DNA of 64,000 bases from Arthrobacter citreus. GTDB lineage: Bacteria; Actinomycetota; Actinomycetes; Actinomycetales; Micrococcaceae. A program made the translations under genes and the position numbers. The stretch lies in assembly GCF_038405225.1 (NCBI RefSeq), contig NZ_CP151657.1, forward strand, positions 2,356,001 to 2,420,000. Reading direction: 5' to 3'. Below the pieces are notes generated by a model. That model saw nothing but the letters and a program-made list of their open reading frames with translations. It had not been told where the DNA came from and ran no database searches. Of the stretch, positions 54,608 through 64,000 are shown one piece after another; positions within the stretch are counted from its first letter, which is position 1, and every line of letters begins with the position of its first letter.

Positions 54608-56374
54608 ATGCAGGTCCATAAGTACGACGTCGTAATTGTCGGCGCCGGCGGCGCCGGTATGCGTGCCGCCATTGAATCCGGCCAGCGCGCACGTACGGCG
54701 GTACTGACCAAGCTGTACCCCACCCGCTCGCACACTGGTGCGGCTCAGGGCGGCATGTGCGCAGCACTGGCCAACGTCGAAGAAGACAACTGGGAATGGC
54801 ACACCTTTGACACCGTCAAGGGCGGTGACTACCTGGTGGACCAGGACGCAGCGGAGGTCATGGCCAAAGAGGCCATCGACGCCGTGCTGGACCTGGAAAA
54901 GATGGGCCTGCCGTTCAACCGCACGCCCGAAGGCCGCATCGATCAGCGCCGCTTTGGCGGCCACACCCGCGACCACGGCAAGGCACCGGTCCGCCGTGCA
55001 TGCTACGCAGCTGACCGCACCGGCCACATGATCCTGCAGACGCTGTACCAAAACTGCGTCAAGCACAATGTGGAGTTCTACAACGAGTACTACGTGCTCG
55101 ACCTGCTGACCGTCACCGACAGCTTCGGCCAGAAGCGCGTTGCCGGCGTCGTGTCCTACGACCTCGCCAGCGGCGAGCTGCACGTCTTCCAGGCCAAGTC
55201 AGTGGTGTTCGCCTCCGGCGGCGCCGGCAAGGTCTTCAAGACCACGTCGAACGCGCACACCCTGACCGGTGACGGCATGGGCATCGCGTTCCGCCGCGGC
55301 ATCCCCCTGGAAGACATGGAGTTCTTCCAGTTCCATCCGACAGGCCTCGCCGGTCTGGGCATCCTGCTTTCCGAAGCAGCCCGCGGAGAGGGCGCGATCC
55401 TGCGCAACTCCGAGGGTGAGCGCTTCATGGAGCGTTACGCCCCCACCATCAAGGACCTGGCGCCGCGTGACATCGTGGCCCGTTCCATGGCCAACGAAGT
55501 CCGTGAAGGCCGCGGCTGCGGCCCGAACAAGGACTACGTCCTCCTGGACCTCACGCACCTGGAACCGGCGCACATTGATGCCAAGCTCCCGGACATCACC
55601 GAGTTCGCCCGCACCTACCTGGGTGTGGAGCCGTACACGGAGCCGGTGCCGGTCTTCCCGACCGCGCACTACGCCATGGGCGGCATCCCGACCAACATCA
55701 AGGCCGAAGTCCTGCAGGACAATGACACGGTCATCCCCGGCCTGTACGCAGCCGGTGAGGTTGCCTGCGTTTCCGTGCACGGTTCCAACCGTCTGGGCAC
55801 CAACTCGCTGCTGGACATCAATGTCTTCGGCAAGCGCGCCGGCATCTATGCCGCCGAGTACGCGCTGACCGCTGACTTCGTGGATCTGCCGGAGAACCCG
55901 GAATCCGCCACCATCGAGTTGCTGGACCTGGTCCGCAATTCCGAGGGCACCGAGCGGGTTGCGGAGATCCGCCGGGACCTGCAGAACACCATGGATGCCA
56001 ACATGCAGGTGTTCCGCAGCGCGGACACCCTCAACCAGGTGCTGACCGACATTGCATCGCTCGAGGAGCGGTACAAGAAGATCAGCGTCCAGGACAAGGG
56101 CAAGCGCTTCAACCTGGACCTGCTGGAAGCCGTGGAACTGGGCTTCCTGCTGGAACTGGCCAAGGTGATGACCGTGGCAGCGCTGCACCGCGAAGAATCA
56201 CGCGGCGGGCACTTCCGCGAGGACTTCCCCGAGCGCGACGACGAGAATTTCATGAAGCATTCAATGGCGTACAAGGTTGACGAAGCCGCCAACGCCGAGC
56301 ACACCGCGGGCATTCGACTGGACACCAAGCCGGTCATCTTCACGCGCTACGAGCCGATGGTGAGGAAGTACTAA
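54608..56374 (+). CDS. sdhA: Succinate dehydrogenase flavoprotein subunit SdhA
   Basis: The 588-residue subunit oxidises succinate to fumarate with covalent FAD. The dinucleotide site VVIVGAGGAGMRAA (8-21), the FAD-linked His42 in SHTGAAQGG, the active-site QFHPTG and GSNRLGTNSLL motifs, and the capping-domain Arg region RRFGGHTRDHGKAPVRRACYA are all present. ATG 54608 is preceded by GAAAGAG. The stop TAA overlaps the sdhB ATG by one base. Confidence 0.97.
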   Translation: MQVHKYDVVIVGAGGAGMRAAIESGQRARTAVLTKLYPTRSHTGAAQGGMCAALANVEEDNWEWHTFDTVKGGDYLVDQDAAEVMAKEAIDAVLDLEKMGLPFNRTPEGRIDQRRFGGHTRDHGKAPVRRACYAADRTGHMILQTLYQNCVKHNVEFYNEYYVLDLLTVTDSFGQKRVAGVVSYDLASGELHVFQAKSVVFASGGAGKVFKTTSNAHTLTGDGMGIAFRRGIPLEDMEFFQFHPTGLAGLGILLSEAARGEGAILRNSEGERFMERYAPTIKDLAPRDIVARSMANEVREGRGCGPNKDYVLLDLTHLEPAHIDAKLPDITEFARTYLGVEPYTEPVPVFPTAHYAMGGIPTNIKAEVLQDNDTVIPGLYAAGEVACVSVHGSNRLGTNSLLDINVFGKRAGIYAAEYALTADFVDLPENPESATIELLDLVRNSEGTERVAEIRRDLQNTMDANMQVFRSADTLNQVLTDIASLEERYKKISVQDKGKRFNLDLLEAVELGFLLELAKVMTVAALHREESRGGHFREDFPERDDENFMKHSMAYKVDEAANAEHTAGIRLDTKPVIFTRYEPMVRKY

Positions 56375-57150
56375 TGACAACGGAAATTGCGGAGCCGGCC
56401 TCCAAGATTGATCTGCCGGAATCTGTGGGCGGGGAAATTCCCTCGTTCGAAATCACGCTCAAGGTCCGCCGTTATAACCCCGAAGTATCCGACGAAGGAT
56501 ACTGGGACGAGTGGAAGCTGACCATGTACGGCACGGACCGTGTGCTGGACGCACTGCACAAGGTCAAGTGGGAGCATGACGGTTCCGTCTCCTTCCGCCG
56601 CTCCTGCGCCCACGGCGTCTGCGGTTCCGATGCCATGCGCATCAACGGCCGCAACCGCCTGGCCTGCAAGACGCTGCTGAAGGACTTGGACACGTCCAAG
56701 CCCATCCTCGTGGAACCCATCAAGGGCCTGCCGGTGGAGAAAGACCTCATTGTGGACATGGAGCCGTTCTTCCAGTCCTTCCGCGAGGTTATGCCGTTCC
56801 TGGTCAGCAAGGGCCACGAGCCCACGAAGGAGCGCCTGCAGTCCCCCGAGGACCGTGAGCGCTTCGACGACACCACCAAGTGCATCCTCTGCGCCGCGTG
56901 CACGTCCTCCTGCCCGGTGTTCTGGACCGACGGACAGTACTTCGGTCCGGCTGCCATTGTGAATGCGCACCGCTTCATCTTCGACTCGCGTGACGACGCC
57001 GGAGACATGCGGTTGGAAATCCTGAACGACAAGGAAGGCGTGTGGCGCTGCCGCACCACCTTCAACTGCTCGGAAGCATGCCCGCGCGGCATCCAGGTGA
57101 CCAAGGCCATTGCCGAGGTCAAGCAGGCCATCCTGAGCCGCTCGATCTAG
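56374..57150 (+). CDS. sdhB: Succinate dehydrogenase iron-sulfur subunit SdhB
   Basis: The 258-residue subunit carries electrons from SdhA to quinone through three clusters. The [2Fe-2S] motif has CAHGVCGSD (Cys78, Cys83, Asp86) and Cys98; the third ligand is Asp, not Cys, as in E. coli SdhB. The later CILCAACTSSCPV and CSEACPRGI motifs bind the [4Fe-4S] and [3Fe-4S] clusters. It ends the operon, followed by a terminator. Confidence 0.97.
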   Translation: MTTEIAEPASKIDLPESVGGEIPSFEITLKVRRYNPEVSDEGYWDEWKLTMYGTDRVLDALHKVKWEHDGSVSFRRSCAHGVCGSDAMRINGRNRLACKTLLKDLDTSKPILVEPIKGLPVEKDLIVDMEPFFQSFREVMPFLVSKGHEPTKERLQSPEDRERFDDTTKCILCAACTSSCPVFWTDGQYFGPAAIVNAHRFIFDSRDDAGDMRLEILNDKEGVWRCRTTFNCSEACPRGIQVTKAIAEVKQAILSRSI

Positions 57151-57174
57151 CACCGCCCGGCCTCACAGGGCCCA

Positions 57175-57218
57175 AAAGGCGGCGTCCGCAGTCCACCAGG
57201 GCTGCGGACGCCGCCTTT
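57175..57218 (+). terminator. Terminator after sdhB
   Basis: A perfect 17-bp stem (57175-57191 with 57202-57218) with a 10-nt loop carries A- and T-runs at its ends. Confidence 0.88.
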
Positions 57219-57269
57219 CCCGTGCCACCACTCCTGTGCCGCCCCTCTTGCGGGCGGCGCCCCCGTCCC

Positions 57270-57275
57270 TAAGGT
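57270..57275 (+). promoter_or_regulatory. -10 box TAAGGT of the hydrolase gene (leaderless)
   Basis: TAAGGT is followed by 6 nt and ATG 57282, which supports the second of two nearby ATGs as the true start. Confidence 0.45.
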
Positions 57276-57281
57276 ATGTCC

Positions 57282-58073
57282 ATGCCCACGTTTGAATCCG
57301 TTTCCTTTCCCGGCGTCAACAACACGACGCTCGCCGGCACCATCGACGTGCCCGACGGCGAAGTCCGGGGCTGGGCGGTGTTTTGCCACGGCTTCACGCT
57401 GGGCAAGAACAGTGCTGCCGCCTCACGGATCTCCAAGGCCCTGGCCGGGCACGGCATCGGCGTCCTGCGCTATGACGCGGCCGGCCTTGGCGGATCCAGC
57501 GGCGCGTGGGAAGACGGTACGTTCAGCACCAAGGTGGCGGATATTTCCAGTGCCGTGAGTTTCCTGCGCGGACAGGGACGCGCCCCGTCCCTGCTGATCG
57601 GGCATTCCCTCGGCGGCGCCGCCGTCCTGGCAGCGGCGCCGAAAATTCCGGAGCTGGACGCCGTGGTGACAATTGCCGCCCCGTTCCGCCCGTCCCATGT
57701 ACTCCACCTGTTCGAGGAGGAAATGGACACCATCCGGCAACGGGGGTCTGCTCAGGTGGATCTGGGCGGGGGAAGCCTGCAGATCCGGGAAGAGCTTCTG
57801 GATGATTTGTCCGCGCATGACTTGTCCGGGTGCATCGCCGGCCTGCACCTGCCCCTGCTGGTGATGCACTCCCCCACCGACAACACCGTGGGCATTGATA
57901 ACGCCAGCGAGATTTTCTCCGTGGCAAGGCACCCGAGGAACTTCATATCGCTCGAGGGCAGTGACCACCTAATGGTGGACCGGGCCCAGACCAGCCGGGC
58001 CGCGGACATCATCGCCGCCTGGGCAGCCGTTTATCTGTCACCCTCGGACAACGGGGCTCCCGGGCAGGACTAA
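57282..58073 (+). CDS. Alpha/beta hydrolase, OsmC-partner type
   Basis: The 263-residue serine hydrolase has the nucleophile elbow IGHSLGG (Ser109), an oxyanion region VFCHGFTLGKN, DxD-type acid near MHSPTDNTVGIDNA and the catalytic His in EGSDHLM. The sequence VLRYDAAGLGGSSG, with DPIDLP-like start, resembles the N-terminal half of bifunctional hydrolase-OsmC proteins, but no OsmC domain is attached or adjacent. ATG 57282 is preferred by the -10 spacing; 57276 is close. Substrate unknown. Confidence 0.8.
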   Translation: MPTFESVSFPGVNNTTLAGTIDVPDGEVRGWAVFCHGFTLGKNSAAASRISKALAGHGIGVLRYDAAGLGGSSGAWEDGTFSTKVADISSAVSFLRGQGRAPSLLIGHSLGGAAVLAAAPKIPELDAVVTIAAPFRPSHVLHLFEEEMDTIRQRGSAQVDLGGGSLQIREELLDDLSAHDLSGCIAGLHLPLLVMHSPTDNTVGIDNASEIFSVARHPRNFISLEGSDHLMVDRAQTSRAADIIAAWAAVYLSPSDNGAPGQD

Positions 58074-58087
58074 TCCGCCGTTTCCGG

Positions 58088-58666
58088 TTACCCCCGAAGG
58101 ACGACTTCCTCACGGGGCTTCCACAGCCCGGTGGCGTCATGTTCAAACAGGCCAATGGTGTTCACGGTGAAGCGGGCCTCGTAATGGCGCAGGGTGTGCA
58201 TGGCATTGTCCATGCCCGCTTCGCTGACGTCGTGGGCCACCGTGACATGCGGATGGTAGGGAAACGGCAGGTCCCGGGCCAGCGGACCGCTCTGCATTTC
58301 CTTGTGCAGGGCCGTGCACTCGTCATAGCCTTCGTCGAGCTGCAGGTACACCACCGGCGATACGGGACGGAACGTCGCGGTGCCGCGCAGCGAGACATCA
58401 AAGGGTGCGTGGCTGGCCGCCACCCGGCGCACATGCTTGGCCGTGGCCTCCCAGTCATCAGTCTCCGTGGTGGTCACGAGCGTGATGTGCGCCGGAATAA
58501 CGGCTGCCATGGGATCGCCAAAGGAGGCCCTGGCGCGGCGCAGTTCCGTGGCCATCGGCTCGGGCACCCCGATAACAATCCCCACACAGGTGCAATCGGG
58601 CGCACTGGTGCCGCCGTCGACGCCCGCGGCGGCATCTGCAAGGATCATCGGATTCCAGGAACTCAT
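58088..58666 (-). CDS. 2H phosphoesterase (2'-5' RNA ligase family)
   Basis: The 192-residue protein has the two HxTx motifs of the LigT/2H family: HITL (His60) in AHITLVTT and HVTV in YHPHVTVAHD. These enzymes act on 2'-5' linked or cyclic phosphodiester RNA ends. Ends 14 bp from the convergent hydrolase stop. It starts 3 bp after the trpS stop, in a possible operon with trpS and xthA. Confidence 0.88.
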   Translation of the reverse strand: MSSWNPMILADAAAGVDGGTSAPDCTCVGIVIGVPEPMATELRRARASFGDPMAAVIPAHITLVTTTETDDWEATAKHVRRVAASHAPFDVSLRGTATFRPVSPVVYLQLDEGYDECTALHKEMQSGPLARDLPFPYHPHVTVAHDVSEAGMDNAMHTLRHYEARFTVNTIGLFEHDATGLWKPREEVVLRG

Positions 58667-58669
58667 CGG

Positions 58670-60563
<1,894 letters not shown>

Positions 60564-60659
60564 GCGAATAACCATACTCCTCAGTAGCATGCGGTTCATC
60601 TTTGACCGCGGGCCGCAGCCCGGCCGGGCAGGCGGTTGTGGGGAAAGCGGTCGGACCTC

Positions 60660-61175
60660 TTAGTCCACCAGGGTGCCCTCGACCGGGCCGCTGTCGTCCT
60701 TCTTGATCATGGAGCGCGCGTTGTGCGAGGTGATTTCGATCGTTTCCAGCGCCCGGCTGACCTGGTCCTCATCCTTGCCGAGGTTCTCCCGGATGACCCG
60801 GGACTGCACCTGGATGATTTTGAAGCTGTGGTCCAGTTTCTGGTCCCGGATAGTGGTGGACTCGTCAATCACCTGCACCGGGGGGTTTCCTCCCGCGGCA
60901 CGGGTCAAAGTGTCCTGTGCTTCAGCCAGTTTTGCTCCGGCCTTGCGGGCGGCACCGCGCACGCTGAACACCACAAAGGTGAACAGGCACAGCCACCCCA
61001 GGGAGATGATGACAACCAGCCATCCGACGACGTCGTTCTCATTTGCCGCAAACACCACGGCCACCAGGAACACGAGCAGCATGAGGGTCATGCCGAAGGT
61101 TGCCATTTTTTGGCTTACTCCACGGCGGGCTTTGGACGAGGACTGCGGCATCTTGCCGTTCGGGAGCGACTGCAT
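60660..61175 (-). CDS. Two-helix membrane protein of unknown function
   Basis: The 171-residue protein has two close membrane helices (about 25-45, ATFGMTLMLLVFLVAVVFA; and 50-70, VVGWLVVIISLGWLCLFTFVVF), then a soluble C-terminus with a coiled-coil-like AGAKLAEAQDTL and ENLGKDEDQVSRALETIEITSHNARS. I do not recognise the family. It is a single gene between xthA and the VOC gene; the role is unknown. Confidence 0.7.
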   Translation of the reverse strand: MQSLPNGKMPQSSSKARRGVSQKMATFGMTLMLLVFLVAVVFAANENDVVGWLVVIISLGWLCLFTFVVFSVRGAARKAGAKLAEAQDTLTRAAGGNPPVQVIDESTTIRDQKLDHSFKIIQVQSRVIRENLGKDEDQVSRALETIEITSHNARSMIKKDDSGPVEGTLVD

Positions 61176-61246
61176 GGCTTCATTGTCTCAAACTCTCAGC
61201 CCCGTCCGCTAAACCGTCCACCCGGGGCGAAATCGAGGCGTTGCGT

Positions 61247-61609
61247 TCACCACGCCACGAGGCAGAACGGGTGACCGGCGGGGTCCAGGAAAACCCTGAA
61301 GGTTTCGGTGCCGCTGTCCATGCTGGTGGCGCCGCGGGCAAGCACCTGAGCCTCGGCCAGGTCAAGGTCGGCCACCTTCACGTCCAAGTGCAGCTGCTGC
61401 GGTATCTCCTGGCCGGGCCATTGCGGCGGCGTGTAGCCGGAAACCTTTTGGAAGGCGAGCGCGGGCCGGTCCGGGGCGTCGCCGATGGTGATCCAGGACC
61501 CGTCGTCGTCGTGCTCCAGCCGGATCATGCCCAGCAGGTCCTCGTAAAAGGACGCCAGCGAATCCGGGTTGGGGCAGTCAAAGACCGTGGCATGCCAGGA
61601 TCCGATCAT
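61247..61609 (-). CDS. VOC-superfamily (glyoxalase/bleomycin-resistance fold) protein
   Basis: The 120-residue protein has one VOC module pair: ATVFDCPNPDSLASFYEDLLGM and LHLDVKVADLDLAEAQVLARGA with a C-terminal GHPFCLVAW. Many members bind metal and act on small toxins or antibiotics, but metal ligands vary and the substrate is not predictable here. It lies close to the SDR gene on the same strand. Confidence 0.85.
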   Translation of the reverse strand: MIGSWHATVFDCPNPDSLASFYEDLLGMIRLEHDDDGSWITIGDAPDRPALAFQKVSGYTPPQWPGQEIPQQLHLDVKVADLDLAEAQVLARGATSMDSGTETFRVFLDPAGHPFCLVAW

Positions 61610-61669
61610 CAGCGTTCTCCTTCAGTGGATGGGGGGCTCAGGGGCGGCGGAGTTCACTGCAGCCGCAGC

Positions 61670-62422
61670 TTACTGCGTGGTGTAGGCCCCGTCCACGGCG
61701 TACTGTGCCCCGGTCACGAAGGCAGCCCGGTCGGAGAGCAGGAACAGGACAACCTGCGCCACCTCATCCGCGGTGCCGAGCCGTCCCGCGGGATGCATTC
61801 CCACCAGTGATGCATAGGCCTCCTCCGGGAGGGCCTCGAGCAGCGGGGTGTCGATGTAGCCCGGATGCACCGAGTTGATGCGGATGCCCTGGTTGGCGTA
61901 ACCCAGGGCGGCGGCGCGCGTCATTCCGGTCACCCCGTGTTTGGCTGCCACGTAGGGAACCGCGGTAGCGGACCCGACCAGGCCAAGGATGGATGACATG
62001 TTGACGATCGACCCGCCGCCGGCCTTCTGCATTTCGGGGATTTGGTAATACATCCCGTAGAACACCGAGTTCAGGTTCACGTCGATGACCCGCCGGTAGC
62101 CCTCCAGATCGATTTCCGTCACCAGGCCCAGAGGCCCGCTGATGCCGGCGTTGTTGAAGGCCAGGTGCAGGCCGCCGAATTCGCTGACGGCGGTGCCCAC
62201 GGCGCCTTTGACGTCATCGGCGCTGCCCACGTCTCCGACTGACGGCACTGCCGTTCCCCCGGCCTCCGATATGGAGTTGACCACCGCCTGCGCGGCTTCC
62301 AGGTCCAGGTCGTTGACGACGACGTTGGCGCCTTCAGCGGCCAGCGCGATCGCCGTGGCTTTGCCGATTCCCGACCCGGCGCCCGTCACGAGGGCCGTTT
62401 TTCCCGCAAACTGGTCAGCCAT
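61670..62422 (-). CDS. Short-chain dehydrogenase/reductase
   Basis: The 250-residue classical SDR has the cofactor motif TGAGSGIG (13-20), the NNAGI loop, catalytic Ser in SSILGL and the YxxxK motif in PYVAAKHG, followed by RINSVHPGYIDTPL. NAD(P) dependence is expected; substrate unknown. ATG 62422 follows GGAGGAG. It is monocistronic with the VOC gene downstream on the same strand. Confidence 0.9.
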   Translation of the reverse strand: MADQFAGKTALVTGAGSGIGKATAIALAAEGANVVVNDLDLEAAQAVVNSISEAGGTAVPSVGDVGSADDVKGAVGTAVSEFGGLHLAFNNAGISGPLGLVTEIDLEGYRRVIDVNLNSVFYGMYYQIPEMQKAGGGSIVNMSSILGLVGSATAVPYVAAKHGVTGMTRAAALGYANQGIRINSVHPGYIDTPLLEALPEEAYASLVGMHPAGRLGTADEVAQVVLFLLSDRAAFVTGAQYAVDGAYTTQ

Positions 62423-62583
62423 AATTACTCCTCCGGTTTTTCGTCCGGGCATCGCCGGGCGTCATGGGTTTGGCTTGTGTCCCATGATCCGGTCCGCCCT
62501 CCGGTTTCGGAAGATCCGGAGCCGCGTGCAGCCGCTTCGCCCGCTAACTGGCCGGCACCGGCGGCCGGTGGAAGACTGGCCGG

Positions 62584-63138
62584 ATGCAGATTCGCATCAG
62601 TAACGGAGACATCACCGCCAGCACCGCCGACGCCATAGTGAACGCGGCCAATTCCTCGCTGCTGGGCGGCGGAGGCGTGGACGGAGCCATCCACCGCGCA
62701 GCGGGACCCCGGCTGCTCGCAGCATGCCGGGAACTGCGCGCGGGAGACTGGGCAGGCGGCCTGCCTGTTGGGGAGGCGGTGGCCACTCCCGGCTTCGACC
62801 TTCCGGCCCGGTGGGTCATCCACACCGTTGGCCCCAACGCCCGGGCCGGGGAAACCGACCCGGAGCTGTTGGCATCCTGTTTTCGCCGGTCCCTGGATGT
62901 TGCCGAAGAGCTCGGCGCCGAGACGGTGGCCTTCCCCGCCGTCAGCGCCGGGGTTTACGGCTGGAACCCGGCAACCGTGGCCGAGGTGGCCCTGCGGACG
63001 GTACTGGACTATCCGGCCCGTGCCGTGAAGTCCGTGGAGTTCGTGCTGTTTGGCGAACCCGCCGAGCATGTTTTCCGCAGGGCGTGGCAGGAACTGGCTG
63101 CTACTTCAAAAACAGGGACCGAAGACGACCCGTCGTGA
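62584..63138 (+). CDS. Macrodomain protein, ADP-ribosyl hydrolase type
   Basis: The 184-residue protein is a single macrodomain: [34 protein letters not shown] and [13 protein letters not shown], with the Asn-Ala-Ala-Asn catalytic region intact (MacroD/YmdB-like). These enzymes remove ADP-ribose from acetyl-ADP-ribose or proteins. Its 3' end overlaps the convergent ABC-2 permease by 38 bp. No ADP-ribosyltransferase gene is adjacent. Confidence 0.9.
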   Translation: MQIRISNGDITASTADAIVNAANSSLLGGGGVDGAIHRAAGPRLLAACRELRAGDWAGGLPVGEAVATPGFDLPARWVIHTVGPNARAGETDPELLASCFRRSLDVAEELGAETVAFPAVSAGVYGWNPATVAEVALRTVLDYPARAVKSVEFVLFGEPAEHVFRRAWQELAATSKTGTEDDPS

Positions 63139-63949
63139 CCACCAGGCCCAAACCAATCATGACCACGAAGTACAGCAGGTGTCCGGCGGTTGCCCAGGTC
63201 AGCATGCCAACGCTGAGCTGCCGCATCATTTCCACTCCGTGCCAGAGCGGCATGGCCTGGATCACCCATTGGAGGCCCTGGGGGTACACGCTCAGCGGAT
63301 AGAACGTTGCGGAGAACAGGAACATGGGCAGCATGACAAAGTTCACCCAGTCCAGCTGCTGAAAGGTCTTCATGTAACTGGTGATGGCCATGCCGAAGGA
63401 GGCAAACCCGAAGGCCACCACCACGGCCGCGGGAATCATGAGCAGCGCCCAGGGAGAGGTCACCAGCCCCATGGCAGCCATGACAGCCGTAAAGCCCGTT
63501 GCGTACATGGCACCGCGCAGCAGGGCGAGAAGGATTTCCCCGAGGGCGACGTCGAGCGGCCCCAGGGACGTGGCCAGCATGCCTTCATAGAGCTTGGCGT
63601 AGTTGAGCTTGAAGAAGACGTTCATGGTGGAGTCGTACACCGCTCCGTTCATTGCTGAAACGGCCAGCAGTGCCGGGGCAATGTAGTTGGCGTACCCGAT
63701 TTCCTCACCGCCCGGGCCGGCAACGGTACCAATCAGGGAACCCAGGCCAATACCCATGGCCACCAGGTACAGCACCGGTTCCACGAACCCGCTGATCATG
63801 ATGGACCAGTTGCTGCCCCAGGTGGCCTTCAGCCCGCGGGCGAAGACGGAGCGGATGTTTCGGGCATAGAGGGACCCCAGGAAACGGCCCTCCGGGTCCA
63901 GCTGGGCGGGCGCCAGGCGCGGCGGCGCCGTCGTGTTGTCCGTGGTCAT
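63101..63949 (-). CDS. ABC-2 type transporter permease
   Basis: The 282-residue permease has six hydrophobic segments and an ABC-2 pattern: [19 protein letters not shown] in front of the first helix, and [22 protein letters not shown]. The signature Phe/Pro regions ([23 protein letters not shown]) occur late. Typical partners are another permease and an ATPase. ATG 63949 overlaps the preceding gene by ATGA, so the two are coupled. Confidence 0.9.
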   Translation of the reverse strand: MTTDNTTAPPRLAPAQLDPEGRFLGSLYARNIRSVFARGLKATWGSNWSIMISGFVEPVLYLVAMGIGLGSLIGTVAGPGGEEIGYANYIAPALLAVSAMNGAVYDSTMNVFFKLNYAKLYEGMLATSLGPLDVALGEILLALLRGAMYATGFTAVMAAMGLVTSPWALLMIPAAVVVAFGFASFGMAITSYMKTFQQLDWVNFVMLPMFLFSATFYPLSVYPQGLQWVIQAMPLWHGVEMMRQLSVGMLTWATAGHLLYFVVMIGLGLVVTTGRLRSLFLK

Positions 63950-64000
63950 TTTCCCAGCCTCCGGGTGAAGTTCCGGCGTGCCAGCACCCAGCCGACAAAG
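63946..64000 (-). CDS. Start-truncated gene: C-terminus of a second ABC-2 permease
   Basis: The last 17 residues ([17 protein letters not shown]) and stop are visible; the gene continues beyond the window. A GWxLARR end is common in ABC-2 permeases. The ATGA overlap with the following permease supports a two-permease exporter. Confidence 0.6.
   Translation of the reverse strand, partial: FVGWVLARRNFTRRLGK

Overview
The window looks like chromosomal core sequence from a high-GC actinobacterium of the Micrococcaceae (Arthrobacter or a close relative). The evidence is GC-rich coding, many GTG and TTG starts, leaderless promoters with a TANNNT -10 box, a mycothiol S-conjugate amidase, a mycosin-like protease, a short-chain-type isoprenyl transferase beside a hemolysin III gene, and gene order shared with other Actinobacteria. 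No phage, insertion sequence, CRISPR array or plasmid gene was seen.

Layout. Positions 1-14.2 kb: a gene fragment, a FemAB-type peptidyltransferase, a TspO-like membrane protein, an AlkC-type glycosylase, GlpX, a DUF4245 protein, carbonic anhydrase, fumarase, a TetR-MFS efflux pair, a NUDIX hydrolase, a prepilin peptidase, an orphan sugar-binding lipoprotein and PhoH2. 14.2-20.8 kb: a block with the same gene content as M. tuberculosis Rv1080c-Rv1086 (isoprenyl transferase, hemolysin III, DUF255 thioredoxin-fold protein, small membrane protein, Mca, DUF4307 protein, GreA). 20.8-26.7 kb: rhomboid protease, IlvA, AI-2E-type permease, aldose epimerase, a GAF-ANTAR protein and a Bax-inhibitor-1 protein. 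27.0-32.7 kb: a complete Liv branched-chain amino-acid ABC system (livHMGF with convergent livK). 32.9-33.8 kb: a frameshifted small gene, a small zinc-finger-like protein and an unusual tRNA. 33.9-42.7 kb: type II NADH dehydrogenase, mycosin-like protease, a DUF501-Ppx fusion, FtsB, enolase, MazG and adenosine deaminase. 42.8-53.5 kb: DedA, a nucleoside salvage and uptake operon (deoA, cdd, two permeases, ATPase, BMP-type lipoprotein), an M20 amidohydrolase and a GDP-mannose pyrophosphorylase. 53.7-57.2 kb: sdhCDAB. 57.3-64 kb: hydrolase, 2H phosphoesterase, TrpS, exonuclease III, small proteins, an SDR, a macrodomain protein and an ABC-2 permease pair cut by the window end.

How the genes connect. 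Central carbon and respiration genes (glpX, eno, fumC, sdhCDAB, ndh) and the Liv system share the window. CRP/GlxR-like palindromes (TGTGA-N6-TCACA) lie upstream of livHMGF, livK, ndh and sdhCDAB, which suggests one cAMP-type regulator links them. Nucleoside uptake sits directly beside its catabolic enzymes. Several promoters place a TAGGCT -10 box 6-7 nt from the start codon, the signature of leaderless mRNA.

The most unusual item is a tRNA with anticodon UAA (a leucine anticodon) and a class I, short-variable-loop body at 33687-33759. Bacterial tRNA-Leu is normally class II.
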